Below, one piece after another: positions 8,429-17,056 of a stretch of DNA of 64,000 nucleotides. A program made the translations under genes and the position numbers. Source of the stretch: Viridibacterium sediminicola (GTDB lineage: Bacteria > Pseudomonadota > Gammaproteobacteria > Burkholderiales > Rhodocyclaceae); contig NZ_JBDIVE010000001.1 in assembly GCF_039631295.1 (NCBI RefSeq), forward strand, positions 558,001 to 622,000, read 5' to 3'. The notes beneath the pieces were generated by a model, which saw nothing but the letters and a program-made list of their open reading frames with translations, was not told the origin of the DNA and did no database searches. The first letter of the stretch is position 1. Every line of letters starts with the position of its first letter.

Positions 8429-9121
8429 ATGCAGCCTCACCACAGCAGCGCCACGCTCCAACCCGCTCGCCATACCGTACCGGACGATGCACCGCCCTCG
8501 CTGTCGCGCAGCGACTCACTGCTCGATCTGACGGCGATTTTTGCGCCGCAGACCCGTATTGCCATCCTTGAACGCGCGCCGGATTCAGGCATCAGCGCCT
8601 ACCTGGATACGCTGGCCACCCGCGGCGAGCTGCGCCTGGGGCTGCGCTGCGTGATCGATGCCGGCACCGCGCCCGAACTCAAGCACTGGCCAGCGGAGGC
8701 TGGCCGCCGCGCACTGGAAGAGGACATCGCCTTCATCAGCGGCGCCTATGGCGAGCTGCTCGGCTGCGCGCGCGTCGGCCTGCGCCTGGAAGTACTGGGC
8801 AGCGCCATGTGCCCGCGCTTTCACGTCGACCACACCGGCATCCGCCTGCTGTGCACCTATCGTGGCGACGGCACGGAATGGCTCGACGAGCGTTACGCTG
8901 ATCGACGCTGGCTGGGCGCAGCCGCCCAGGGGCAAGCGGATGAGGACTCGGGGCTGATCTGCTCGGCGCGGGGCATTCATCGCATCGCGCCCTTCGCCCT
9001 CGCCCTGCTCAAGGGCGACGCCTGGCAAGGCAATGCCGGCCAGGGCCTGATCCACCGTTCCCCGGTAGTCTCTGCTGCGCTTGCACCGCGTGTGGTGCTG
9101 GCGCTCGACGCCATCTGGTAA
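8429..9121 (+). CDS. DUF1826 protein
   Basis: 230-aa cytosolic protein of the DUF1826 family, with no signal or membrane segment. The most family-like stretch is CPRFHVDHTGIRLLCTYRGDG (split here as CPRFHVDHTG and IRLLCTYRGDG, about residues 129-149), with Cys and His residues that could bind metal. A GLIHRSPVV motif follows near 208. It begins five bases after the hisI stop. DUF1826 genes recur next to ZigA-type GTPases in zinc-responsive loci. Biochemical role unknown. Confidence 0.85.
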   Translation: MQPHHSSATLQPARHTVPDDAPPSLSRSDSLLDLTAIFAPQTRIAILERAPDSGISAYLDTLATRGELRLGLRCVIDAGTAPELKHWPAEAGRRALEEDIAFISGAYGELLGCARVGLRLEVLGSAMCPRFHVDHTGIRLLCTYRGDGTEWLDERYADRRWLGAAAQGQADEDSGLICSARGIHRIAPFALALLKGDAWQGNAGQGLIHRSPVVSAALAPRVVLALDAIW

Positions 9122-9146
9122 GACCACAAGAGTAGAATCTACCCAC

Positions 9147-9707
9147 ATGATCCGCAAAAATCCCACCGGCGACCTGCCGCAAATCCACGAATCCGCCTAC
9201 GTCGACCAGACCGCCATCATCTGCGGCAAGGTCATCGTCCATGAAAACGTGTTCATCGGCCCTTACGCGGTGATCCGCGCTGACGAGGTGAATGCCGAAG
9301 GCGGCATGGAACCCATCGTCATCGGCGCCAATTCGAATATCCAGGACGGCGTGGTGATCCACTCCAAGTCGGGCGCAGCGGTGACCATCGGCGAGCACAG
9401 CTCGATCGCCCACCGTTCCATCGTGCATGGCCCGGCCGAGGTCGGCAACAATGTCTTCATCGGCTTCAACACCGTGCTGTTCAACTGCCGCGTTGGCGCC
9501 GGCTGCGTGGTGCGCCACAACTCGGTGGTCGATGGCTGCGATCTGCCGGCCGGTTTCTACGTGCCCTCGACCACGCACATCAATGCGCACACCGATCTGT
9601 CGCGCATCGCCCGCGTCAATGCCTCGGCGACCGAGTTCTCCGAAGACGTGGCGCGCACCAATGTCGAATTGGTCGCCGGTTACAAGCGCCTGCAGAACGA
9701 GTTTTAA
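9147..9707 (+). CDS. Gamma-class carbonic anhydrase-like hexapeptide protein
   Basis: 186-aa left-handed beta-helix protein with repeated hexapeptides (VIGANSNIQDGVVIHS, TIGEHSSIAHRSIVHG, VGNNVFIGFNTVLFNC). His72, His89 and His94 match the three metal ligands of gamma carbonic anhydrases. The C-terminus is a short helix. An ATG is used; the upstream in-frame extension would run into the DUF1826 gene. An 11-bp palindrome GTAGAATCTAC lies at 9132-9142, 4 bp before the ATG. Gamma-CA genes are among the zinc-enzyme paralogues found in Zur regulons (for example PA5540). CO2 hydration activity is not proven for this subgroup. Confidence 0.88.
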   Translation: MIRKNPTGDLPQIHESAYVDQTAIICGKVIVHENVFIGPYAVIRADEVNAEGGMEPIVIGANSNIQDGVVIHSKSGAAVTIGEHSSIAHRSIVHGPAEVGNNVFIGFNTVLFNCRVGAGCVVRHNSVVDGCDLPAGFYVPSTTHINAHTDLSRIARVNASATEFSEDVARTNVELVAGYKRLQNEF

Positions 9708-9808
9708 GCGCAGGCCTTGCGGCCGGGCAGTGGTTAGGCGCCGCTTTGGCGCTATGCTTGGGATCTGACCGGTCCGCCACAAAGGCGTGACGCCACCAAG
9801 GAGCCCAG

Positions 9809-10648
9809 ATGGAAATCGATACCCGCCAGGCCAGCAACGCCGCTTACTTCAAGACCCTCGACACCGCAGGGCTGCGCCGTGAATTCCTGATCGAGACACT
9901 GTTTGTCGCCGACCAGATGACGATGACCTACAGCCACATCGACCGCATCGTCGTCGGCGGCGTAATGCCGGTGGGCGCCGAAGTCGTGCTGCCCGATCTG
10001 GGCAAAACCTATGGCACCAGCTACTTCCTCGAACGCCGCGAACTGGGCCTGATCAATATCGGCGGCCCCGGCGTGGTGTTGATCGATGGCAAGGTCTGGG
10101 AAGTCGGCACGCAGGAAGCGCTGTACATCGGCAAGGGCGCGCAGGATCTGCGCTTCCAGAGCATCAGTGCGGATGCACCGGCCAAGTTCTACTACAACAG
10201 CTGTCCGGCCCACACTGCCTACCCAACCAAAAAAATCACCATCGACCAGGCCTCGCCGCAAACCATCGGCGAAGCCAAGACCAGCAACCAGCGCACCATC
10301 TACAAGTACATCGTGCCCGGCGTGGTCGACTCCTGTCAGCTGGTGATGGGCCTCACCAAACTCGCCGAGGGCAGCTTGTGGAACACCATGCCCTGCCACA
10401 CCCACGAGCGGCGCATGGAAGTCTATTTCTACTTCGGCATGCAGCCCGATGGCGTGGTCTTCCACATGTGTGGCCAGCCCACCGAAACGCGTCACATCGT
10501 GATGCGCAACGAGCAGGCGGTGATCGCGCCGAGCTGGTCGATCCACTCCGGCGTCGGTTCGCAGGCCTATACCTTCATCTGGGGCATGTGCGGCGAAAAC
10601 CAGACCTTCCCCGACATGGACCACGTGGCCATGACGACCCTGAAGTAA
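9809..10648 (+). CDS. kduI: 5-dehydro-4-deoxy-D-glucuronate isomerase (KduI)
   Basis: 279-aa cupin isomerase that converts 5-keto-4-deoxyuronate (DKI), released from unsaturated pectin oligomers, to 2,5-diketo-3-deoxygluconate. Predicted zinc ligands are His197, His199 and Glu204 in CHTHERRMEVYFYF, plus His246. These sit one residue from E. coli positions 196, 198, 203 and 245. Length equals the family norm. AAGGAG lies seven bases before the ATG. It is single and closed by its own terminator, away from any kduD, but the window contains two pectate lyases and uxu genes. Confidence 0.95.
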   Translation: MEIDTRQASNAAYFKTLDTAGLRREFLIETLFVADQMTMTYSHIDRIVVGGVMPVGAEVVLPDLGKTYGTSYFLERRELGLINIGGPGVVLIDGKVWEVGTQEALYIGKGAQDLRFQSISADAPAKFYYNSCPAHTAYPTKKITIDQASPQTIGEAKTSNQRTIYKYIVPGVVDSCQLVMGLTKLAEGSLWNTMPCHTHERRMEVYFYFGMQPDGVVFHMCGQPTETRHIVMRNEQAVIAPSWSIHSGVGSQAYTFIWGMCGENQTFPDMDHVAMTTLK

Positions 10649-10920
10649 AGCCGCTGCAGTTCAGCACACGAGGGGCTTTCGCACGGCGAACAGCCCCTTT
10701 TCTTTGAGCAAGGCGACATCAGCTGGGTGTCCTGCGCCCAGACATCCAGCCAGGCCAGCGGACGGGCCGCGGCGACCGGGTCGGCCGAACGCGCCAGCGC
10801 ATCGCTCATCTTGAACCAGCTGCGCAAGTCCTGCCAGAAGCCGGCCAGGGCGATCAGCCCGCTCAGACAGAGGAGGCCCGGCAGGCGCCGGATCTGGCGG
10901 AAAAAGTGCAGCAGAGGCAT
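10567..10920 (-). CDS. Possible small membrane-anchored protein (low confidence)
   Basis: An ORF of 117 codons from ATG 10920, with a GGAG ribosome site about nine bases upstream. The N-terminus looks real: a basic start then one hydrophobic helix (LPGLLCLSGLIALAGFW, residues 13-29) and DLRSWFKMSDALARS. The last 45 codons run through the kduI terminator and antisense to the kduI end, and look like non-coding sequence. A one-base frame change near 10720 would instead give an end ...LLKEKGLFAVRKPLVC stopping at 10661, so this may be a frameshifted or short (about 88-aa) gene. Function unknown. Confidence 0.35.
   Translation of the reverse strand: MPLLHFFRQIRRLPGLLCLSGLIALAGFWQDLRSWFKMSDALARSADPVAAARPLAWLDVWAQDTQLMSPCSKKRGCSPCESPSCAELQRLYFRVVMATWSMSGKVWFSPHMPQMKV
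10671..10705 (+). terminator. Rho-independent terminator of kduI
   Basis: A stem AGGGGCT (10671-10677) / AGCCCCT (10692-10698) with a 14-base loop is followed by TTTCTTT-rich sequence, 22 bases after the kduI stop. Confidence 0.8.
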
Positions 10921-11114
10921 GGAACCGACTCCCGCCAAGAGGCATCAAAGCAGCGCAAAACGAAGCAAAAAGATTCGAAACAAAGCCCGACAGACACTAA
11001 ACTTGGCAGGCAGAGCCGTGTCAGCGGGCGTTTCGTCAGTCCTCGCAGACCGCAGGGCGCAGCTCGCTTCGCTTGGCTGTCCATGCATGTTGCACTTCCA
11101 GAACAGGAATCTGA

Positions 11115-11144
11115 TTGCTGCCGGCAAACTGCATCTGACATAAT
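11115..11144 (+). promoter_or_regulatory. Candidate sigma70 promoter
   Basis: TTGCTG (11115-11120), an 18-bp spacer and CATAAT (11139-11144), about 78 bases before the ATG of the next gene in a locally AT-rich stretch. Confidence 0.45.
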
Positions 11145-11221
11145 TGCTGCACCGCACACCCAACACGCCATCAATCCCGCATCACCGAATCTGAGCGGGC
11201 TTGCCGCCCGAGGTGAATAAA

Positions 11222-12859
11222 ATGATGTCCGCTGGACGTACATTGCCCCCCATCGATTTTACGCAGGCCACCCAGTGCTTGAGCGTACTCAATGCGCTCA
11301 ATCCGACGGACGTCGACGACTCCCTGTCGACGATGAGCGTGGTGCTTGACGGCATGTGTGCCCGGCCGCCGGAGCCAGTGGAACATCTGCGCGTGCTCGA
11401 GGAGATCCGCGGCACGCTCGACTTCGTCATGTCGCAGGCTTCGCAGCGCTATGCCGCGCGCGCCCTGCCACTCGATAGCCCGGAGAACGAGCGCTTCCAG
11501 AACGTGGTCACCGGCTGGGCGCTGATGGCCAAGAGCTATGCCTTCATCGCCCAGCGCTCGGCGCTGGACCCGGACTTCAACGACAAACGCGCCCTGCTCG
11601 CCCAGCGCCGCATGCTCTACAACGCGCGCGTGATGCTCGAATACCATCGCGTGCGCCGCGCCCTGCCCAGCGGTCTGTGGCTGCAGATGCACAAGCTGTT
11701 CATCGCGGCCGAACGCGCCGGCTATGCCGAACAGCGCGTCGCCGATGCGCTCAACGATATCTGGGGCGCGCAAAGCGTCAGCGAGTGCTACATCACCATG
11801 CTGCTGGTCGATACCGCCATGCCCTGCGGCCGCAGCCTGCGCGAGCAAGGCTGGATCAAGCATTGGGCGCAACGCTTCGCGCCCTACTGCAGCCTGCAGG
11901 CCGAAGATGAGCCGCTGCACACCAAGCCCGGCCAATTCGCGCTGGCCTGCGAGGCCGACTTCGGCCTGCGCCCGATGGCCCTGATGCCGCCCGATCTCAA
12001 GCTGCGCGGCATCGACACGCGGCGCCTGGCCACCCACATCCAGAGCCTCGTGGCACAGCTCAAGAAGAATGTCTCGCCCGCCTCCCTGGGCCTCGGTGAA
12101 GACTGCGTGCAGCCGGCCTGTTCGCGCCTGCTGGTGGCGCTCTATCGCCCCTGGGGTTATGCCGTGGCCGGCCGCAAGTATCCGCGCAAGCGAGCGAACG
12201 CCGACGTGCAGCTCTGTGTCGATCTGCAGGCAATCGCCTTCTTCATCGACGGCCGCGAATTCATGCAGCCCAATGACTCGCGCCTGACCAGCTATGGCCG
12301 CGCGCAGCTGATGCACACCTTCCGTGACCGCGCGCCGGAAGACATCACGCTGGAATACCTGCAGACGCGTGCGCTGCAGCTGGGCTATGTCGCCGACGAA
12401 ACCTGGCAGATCAATGATCAATCGCTGACCGGCTACCGCCTCAGCCGCACGCGCCCCGGCTCGCGCCTGGAACACCGCCAGCTGCTCGGCGTGCGCGTCG
12501 ATGCCAGTACGCCGCTACTGCTGGCCGAGGTGATCTGGCTGCAATACCAGAATGACAACAGCCTGCAAGCGGGTATCAGCATCCTGCCCGGCCCGGCCAA
12601 GGTGCTTGCGGTGCGCCTGCATCCGGGAGATCGTTCGACGCGCGAGCGCTACCGCATCGGTTTCCTGATCCCGGGCATTCCCTCGATGGATACCGAGGCG
12701 AGCCTGATCGTGCCGGTCGGCTGGTTCCTCAGCGGCCGGCGCATCGAGGTGTATGCCGATGGCCGTTCCTGGTTCGCGCACATGAACAAATTGCTCTCGC
12801 GCGGCGCCAATTTCGACCGCGTGCTGTTCAGCCGCGAAGGCGACTCGGCCAATCGCTGA
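11222..12859 (+). CDS. Hypothetical protein with possible PilZ-like C-terminus
   Basis: 545-aa cytosolic protein without signal peptide or clear membrane helix; I do not recognise a characterised family. The first 300 residues are mostly helical (Arg/Leu/Ala-rich), with an alpha-solenoid-like look. About 410-530 is beta-rich (QLLGVRVDASTPLLLAEVIW, VLAVRLHPG, IPSMDTEASLIVPVGWF) and resembles PilZ-like barrels, but the RxxxR...DxSxxG c-di-GMP signature is not clear. ATG 11222 is chosen because GAGGTG sits six bases upstream; a TTG at 11201 is the other option. It converges on phoR with a nine-base gap. Confidence 0.75.
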   Translation: MMSAGRTLPPIDFTQATQCLSVLNALNPTDVDDSLSTMSVVLDGMCARPPEPVEHLRVLEEIRGTLDFVMSQASQRYAARALPLDSPENERFQNVVTGWALMAKSYAFIAQRSALDPDFNDKRALLAQRRMLYNARVMLEYHRVRRALPSGLWLQMHKLFIAAERAGYAEQRVADALNDIWGAQSVSECYITMLLVDTAMPCGRSLREQGWIKHWAQRFAPYCSLQAEDEPLHTKPGQFALACEADFGLRPMALMPPDLKLRGIDTRRLATHIQSLVAQLKKNVSPASLGLGEDCVQPACSRLLVALYRPWGYAVAGRKYPRKRANADVQLCVDLQAIAFFIDGREFMQPNDSRLTSYGRAQLMHTFRDRAPEDITLEYLQTRALQLGYVADETWQINDQSLTGYRLSRTRPGSRLEHRQLLGVRVDASTPLLLAEVIWLQYQNDNSLQAGISILPGPAKVLAVRLHPGDRSTRERYRIGFLIPGIPSMDTEASLIVPVGWFLSGRRIEVYADGRSWFAHMNKLLSRGANFDRVLFSREGDSANR

Positions 12860-12868
12860 TCTGCGCGC

Positions 12869-14188
12869 TCAGGCCTCGGCCCACAGCACGCGGTGCTGCG
12901 GCAGACAGGCCAGGAAGCGGCTGCCGCGACCCGGTTCGCTGACAATCTCCAGATTGCCCTGATGCCGCGTCAGCACATGCTTGACGATGGCAAGACCCAG
13001 ACCGGTGCCACCGGTCTCGCGCGAGCGACCGCGATCGACGCGGTAGAAGCGCTCGGTCAGGCGCGGCAGATGCTCGGCCGCGATGCCCGGCCCGTTGTCG
13101 CTGACCACCAGGGCCGCGCCCGCCGCCAGCGGCTCCCAACTGATGCGGATCTGGCCGCCGTCCGGCGTATAGCGCACGGCATTGCTGGCGAGGTTGGCCA
13201 GCACGCTGTGCAGTTCCTTGTGCGAGCCCAGCAAGCTGGCCCGCGCACCGGGTTCGACGATGATCTCGTGGCGGCCGGACGAGAGCAGGCGCGCCTCCTC
13301 GGCGACGCTGCGCAGCAGGCCCTGCACATCGACCTTGTCCTCATCGGGCTGGGTTGCGGTTTCGAGTGCGGAGAGCGCCAGCAGATCCTCGATCAGGCGC
13401 TGCATGCGGCCGCCCTGGTCGATCGCCAGCTGCAGATAACGACGCGCATCCTCGGGCGAGAAGTCCTCGAAGCCGTCGTAGAGCATTTCCATGAAGCCGC
13501 TGACCACGGTGAGCGGCGTTTTCAGCTCGTGCGAGACATTGGCGACGAAATCGCGGCGCATGTTCTCCAGCTTTTCAAGCTGGCTGATGTCGCGCGAGAG
13601 CAGCATCTTGAGGTCTTCGCCAAACGGCACGATCTGCACCGACAAGCTCAGACCATCGCTGCGCAAGGGTTTGAGCAGCAAAGGCTCGCTGAAATCGCCG
13701 GCTTCGACGTAGCTGACGAAGTCCGGCTGGCGCACCAGATTGGTCACGGCGCTGCCGGCATCGCTGCGGGCATCGAGACCGAAATGACGTTCGGCCGCAC
13801 GATTCACCCATTCGATGAGATTGTGGTGGGTCAGGTAGATCACGCCGTCCGGCATCGCCTGCGCCGCCTCGCGAAAGCGCGACAGGCTCTGCGAGATGCG
13901 TTCGCGCTGGTCATAGGCGATCCGTGAGCGCCGTGCCAGCGCCGCAAAGGCATTGTCCCAGCTGCCCAGCGCACGCGGCGTCGGCGTGCCCAGGGGCTCG
14001 CGCGCCCAGTCGAGCAGGCGCACCAGATTGCGCAGGTGGTAGATCAGCCAGGCGCCCAGGCCCAGGCTCAACACCGCCAATGCCGCCACGCCGCTGCCGA
14101 AGATCCAGCTCAGCGCCACGGCAAGTAACAGGACCGCAAGAATGCCTGCGGCATGTGACCAGATCAGTCGTCCAGGGTAAATGATCAA
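12869..14188 (-). CDS. phoR: Phosphate regulon sensor histidine kinase PhoR
   Basis: About 439-aa membrane sensor kinase. Two adjacent N-terminal helices (about 10-50) are followed by a PAS domain (about 100-190), an HisKA box with VANVSHELKTPLTVV (phospho-acceptor His near 217), an N box LASNAVRYTP, a G1 DNGPGIA and a G2 GTGLGLAIV. The short periplasm-free N-terminus plus single PAS is the PhoR layout, and phoB lies directly upstream. The start is uncertain: TTG 14188 has a GAGG only two bases away, and CTG 14167 is an alternative. It phosphorylates PhoB when phosphate is low. Confidence 0.9.
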   Translation of the reverse strand: MIIYPGRLIWSHAAGILAVLLLAVALSWIFGSGVAALAVLSLGLGAWLIYHLRNLVRLLDWAREPLGTPTPRALGSWDNAFAALARRSRIAYDQRERISQSLSRFREAAQAMPDGVIYLTHHNLIEWVNRAAERHFGLDARSDAGSAVTNLVRQPDFVSYVEAGDFSEPLLLKPLRSDGLSLSVQIVPFGEDLKMLLSRDISQLEKLENMRRDFVANVSHELKTPLTVVSGFMEMLYDGFEDFSPEDARRYLQLAIDQGGRMQRLIEDLLALSALETATQPDEDKVDVQGLLRSVAEEARLLSSGRHEIIVEPGARASLLGSHKELHSVLANLASNAVRYTPDGGQIRISWEPLAAGAALVVSDNGPGIAAEHLPRLTERFYRVDRGRSRETGGTGLGLAIVKHVLTRHQGNLEIVSEPGRGSRFLACLPQHRVLWAEA

Positions 14189-14273
14189 TCCTCGGGCGCC
14201 GATGCGCCGTTGCGGTGGCTGAGTATGCCCGCCGCCTTGCGCGGCAGGCGCTCACATCTTAGTGCAAAGCGGC

Positions 14274-14981
14274 TCAGGCCGGATCGGCGGCCGGCACATC
14301 GGCCGAGAGGCGGTAGCCGCTGCCGCGCACGGTCTGGATCAGGCGGTCGTGCTGGGTCGCTTCCAGCGCGCTGCGCAGGCGGCGGATATGCACATCGACG
14401 GTCCGCTCTTCGACGAAGACGTGATCGCCCCACACCTGATCAAGCAGCTGCGAGCGCGAATGCACACGCTCCGGGTGAGTCATCAGGTAATGCAGCAGGC
14501 GGAATTCGGTCGGGCCGAGATTGATGTGCTGCTCGCCGGCCGTCACGCGGTGGGTGGTCGGGTCGAGGCGCAGGCCGGACGTCTCGACCGCGTCTTCGGT
14601 GGCCTCCGGCGCACGCCGGCGCAACACCGCCTTGATGCGCGCCACCAGCTCGCGCGGCGAGAAGGGCTTGGCGATGTAATCGTCAGCGCCGGTCTCCAGG
14701 CCCAGCACGCGGTCTTCTTCTTCGCTGCGCGCGGTGAGCATGATGATCGGAATGGCGCGCGTGCGCTCTTCGGCGCGCAGACGGCGCGCCAGCTCAATGC
14801 CGGACATGCCCGGCAGCATCCAGTCGAGCAGGACCAGGTCGGGCAGCGCCTCGCGTACGATGCGTTGCGCGGTCTCGCCGTCGGCGGCGCGCACCACCGT
14901 ATGGCCAGCGCGCGTGAGGTTGGCAGCGATCAGTTCCTGAATCGCAGGTTCGTCTTCAACCAGAAGGATGTTGGCAGCCAT
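14274..14981 (-). CDS. phoB: Phosphate regulon response regulator PhoB
   Basis: 235-aa OmpR/PhoB-type regulator. The receiver (about 1-120) has VEDE near the start, the phosphorylated Asp in LLDWMLPG, the switch Thr in MLTAR and Lys in AKPFSPRE. The winged-helix DNA-binding domain (about 135-230) has EFRLLHYLMTHPERVHSRSQLL and EERTVDVHIRRLR. ATG 14981 (MAANILLVEDE) is taken; upstream codons only add five residues. phoB is transcribed before phoR with an 85-base gap. A Pho-box-like sequence upstream suggests autoregulation. Confidence 0.95.
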   Translation of the reverse strand: MAANILLVEDEPAIQELIAANLTRAGHTVVRAADGETAQRIVREALPDLVLLDWMLPGMSGIELARRLRAEERTRAIPIIMLTARSEEEDRVLGLETGADDYIAKPFSPRELVARIKAVLRRRAPEATEDAVETSGLRLDPTTHRVTAGEQHINLGPTEFRLLHYLMTHPERVHSRSQLLDQVWGDHVFVEERTVDVHIRRLRSALEATQHDRLIQTVRGSGYRLSADVPAADPA

Positions 14982-15032
14982 CTGAAGCCCCGTCACAATC
15001 TATAGGTAATGGCGGCAGTGTATTGCCGATTG

Positions 15033-15050
15033 ATGAACGAATTGTGACAA
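15033..15050 (-). promoter_or_regulatory. Pho-box-like site before phoB
   Basis: Read on the reverse strand: TTGTCAC-AATT-CGTTCAT, two 7-mers separated by 4 bp as in the Pho box (CTGTCAT repeats). Each half matches 5 of 7 positions. It lies about 52 bases before the phoB start. Confidence 0.5.
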
Positions 15051-15105
15051 GTCATTCTCTTGCAATAAATTGTGCAGCGCCCGCTGCACACCCCCGGAGT
15101 CCCCC

Positions 15106-15498
15106 ATGAGCATCCCCACCGAAATCCGCCTGCATCAGCAATCACGCCTGCTCGAAGTGCACTTTGAAGACGGCGTCGCCGCCCAGCTCTCCTGCGAGCT
15201 GCTGCGCGTCTATTCGCCCTCGGCCGAAGTGCGCGGCCATGGCGCCGGCCAGGAAGTGCTGCAGACCGGCAAGCGCAATGTGAACATCCAGGCCATCGAA
15301 CCGGTCGGTCAATACGCCGTCAAGCTGGTGTTTTCAGACGGCCACGACTCCGGCCTCTACACCTGGGACTACCTCTACAAGCTGGCACTGGAGCACGAAA
15401 CCCTGTGGGCGCAATACCTGCAGCAACTCGAAGCCGCCGGCGCCAGCCGTGACATCGCCACCGCGCCGCCCGCCGCAAAGGGCTGCGGACATCACTGA
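15106..15498 (+). CDS. DUF971 (GBBH-like N-terminal domain) protein
   Basis: 130-aa protein consisting of one DUF971 / gamma-butyrobetaine-hydroxylase-like N-terminal domain: EIRLHQQSRLLEVHF, LSCELLRVYSPSAEVRGHG, VNIQAIEPVGQYAVKLVFSDGHDSGLYTWDYL. It ends in a Cys/His tail GCGHH that could bind metal. Proteobacterial stand-alone members have no established activity; the domain is also found fused to ApbC/Mrp iron-sulfur carriers and to hydroxylases. It lies 45 bases upstream of gatB on the same strand. Confidence 0.88.
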   Translation: MSIPTEIRLHQQSRLLEVHFEDGVAAQLSCELLRVYSPSAEVRGHGAGQEVLQTGKRNVNIQAIEPVGQYAVKLVFSDGHDSGLYTWDYLYKLALEHETLWAQYLQQLEAAGASRDIATAPPAAKGCGHH

Positions 15499-15543
15499 GA
15501 ACCGGTTTAAAATAGCGAGTTACCCGCAAACCGAGCACCACAC

Positions 15544-17001
15544 ATGAGAAGCGATTGGGAAGTAGTCATCGGCCTGGAAACCCATGCCCAGCTCAACACG
15601 GCCTCGAAGATTTTCTCCGGCGCCAGCACCGCGTTCGGCGCCGCGCCGAATGAGCAGGCCTGTGCCGTCGATATCGCCCTGCCCGGCGTGCTGCCGGTAC
15701 TCAACCATGGCGCGGTCGAGCGCGCCATCCGCTTTGGCCTCGCCATCGGCGCAAAGATTGCGCCGCGCTCGATCTTTGCGCGCAAGAATTACTTCTATCC
15801 CGACCTGCCCAAGGGCTACCAGATCAGCCAGTACGAGCTGCCGGTCGTGCAGGGCGGGCAGATCACCATCCAGGTTGGCGAGGGCGACAAAGCCTACGAG
15901 AAGACGATCAATCTGACCCGTGCCCACCTGGAAGAAGACGCGGGCAAAAGCCTGCACGAGGACTTCCAGGGCCAGAGCGGCATCGATCTGAACCGCGCCG
16001 GCACGCCGCTGCTCGAAATCGTCACCGAGCCGGACATGCGCTCCTCGGCCGAGGCCGTCGCCTATGCGCGCAAGCTGCACGCCCTGGTGCAATGGATCAA
16101 CATTTGCGACGGCAATATGCAGGAAGGCAGCTTCCGCTGCGACGCCAATGTCTCGGTGCGCAAGAAAGGCGCGCCGGAATTCGGCACCCGCCGCGAGATC
16201 AAGAATCTCAACAGCTTCCGCTTCATGCAGCAGGCCATCGACTACGAAGTGCAATGGCAGATCGAAACCCTTGAGGACGGCGGCACGATCCAGCAAGCCA
16301 CCGTGCTGTTCGACCCCGATACGGGCGAGACGCGCGCGATGCGCAGCAAGGAAGACGCCCAGGACTACCGCTACTTCCCCGACCCCGACCTGCTGCCGCT
16401 GGTGATCGATGCCGACTGGGTCGAGCGCGTGCGCGGCCAGATGCCCGAGCTGCCCGAGCAGCTGGCACAGCGCCTGCAGAACGATTACGGCCTCTCCGCC
16501 TACGACGCCGCCGCGCTGACCAGCAGCCGCGACAGCGCGCAATACTTCCTCGATGCCGTCGCCGCGACGAGCGCCGCGCAAGCCCCCAAGCTGATCGCCA
16601 ACTGGCTGATGGGCGAACTCGCTGCCCGCCTCAACAAGGAAGAGAAGAGCATCGCCGCGAGCCCCGTCAGCGCTGCCCAGCTGGCCGGCCTGATCACACG
16701 CATCGCCGACAACACAATCTCCAACAACATCGCCAAGAAAGTGTTCGAAGCGCTGTGGAACGGTGACGGCAACAGCGCTGACGAGATCATCGACAAGCAA
16801 GGCCTCAAGCAAGTCACCGACGCCTCGGCGATCGAGCCGATCATCGACGAAGTCATCGCCAACAACGCGCAGAACGTCGCCGAATACAAGGCCGGCAAGG
16901 AAAAAGCCTTCAATGCCCTGGTCGGCCAGGTCATGAAGGCCAGCAAGGGCAAGGCCTCGCCAGCACAAGTGAATGAATTGCTGAAGAAGAAACTGAGTTA
17001 A
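15544..17001 (+). CDS. gatB: Aspartyl/glutamyl-tRNA(Asn/Gln) amidotransferase subunit B
   Basis: 485-aa GatB, the subunit that binds mischarged tRNA and activates its acyl group in transamidation. The N-terminal kinase-like domain starts WEVVIGLETHAQLNTASKIFS and has FYPDLPKGYQISQY and HLEEDAGKSLH. The C-terminal helical/YqeY-like tail covers about 330-485. Full length for the family. gatC and gatA, usually adjacent, are not on either side; upstream is the DUF971 gene. A strong terminator follows. Confidence 0.97.
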   Translation: MRSDWEVVIGLETHAQLNTASKIFSGASTAFGAAPNEQACAVDIALPGVLPVLNHGAVERAIRFGLAIGAKIAPRSIFARKNYFYPDLPKGYQISQYELPVVQGGQITIQVGEGDKAYEKTINLTRAHLEEDAGKSLHEDFQGQSGIDLNRAGTPLLEIVTEPDMRSSAEAVAYARKLHALVQWINICDGNMQEGSFRCDANVSVRKKGAPEFGTRREIKNLNSFRFMQQAIDYEVQWQIETLEDGGTIQQATVLFDPDTGETRAMRSKEDAQDYRYFPDPDLLPLVIDADWVERVRGQMPELPEQLAQRLQNDYGLSAYDAAALTSSRDSAQYFLDAVAATSAAQAPKLIANWLMGELAARLNKEEKSIAASPVSAAQLAGLITRIADNTISNNIAKKVFEALWNGDGNSADEIIDKQGLKQVTDASAIEPIIDEVIANNAQNVAEYKAGKEKAFNALVGQVMKASKGKASPAQVNELLKKKLS

Positions 17002-17021
17002 ACCTTTACGCGCTCAAAACG

Positions 17022-17056
17022 GCCCGGTCTGTACGAAAAGCAGACCGGGCTTTTTT
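17022..17056 (+). terminator. Rho-independent terminator of gatB
   Basis: A perfect 10-bp stem GCCCGGTCTG / CAGACCGGGC with a 9-base loop, followed by six T residues. Confidence 0.95.

Larger units (their letters stand above)
10649..11221. other. 573-bp stretch without a confident gene
   Basis: This interval holds the kduI terminator, a possible small reverse-strand ORF (start 10920) and, near its right end, a candidate forward promoter. Base use becomes AT-richer between about 10930 and 11160. No RNA gene or repeat was recognised. Confidence 0.6.
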
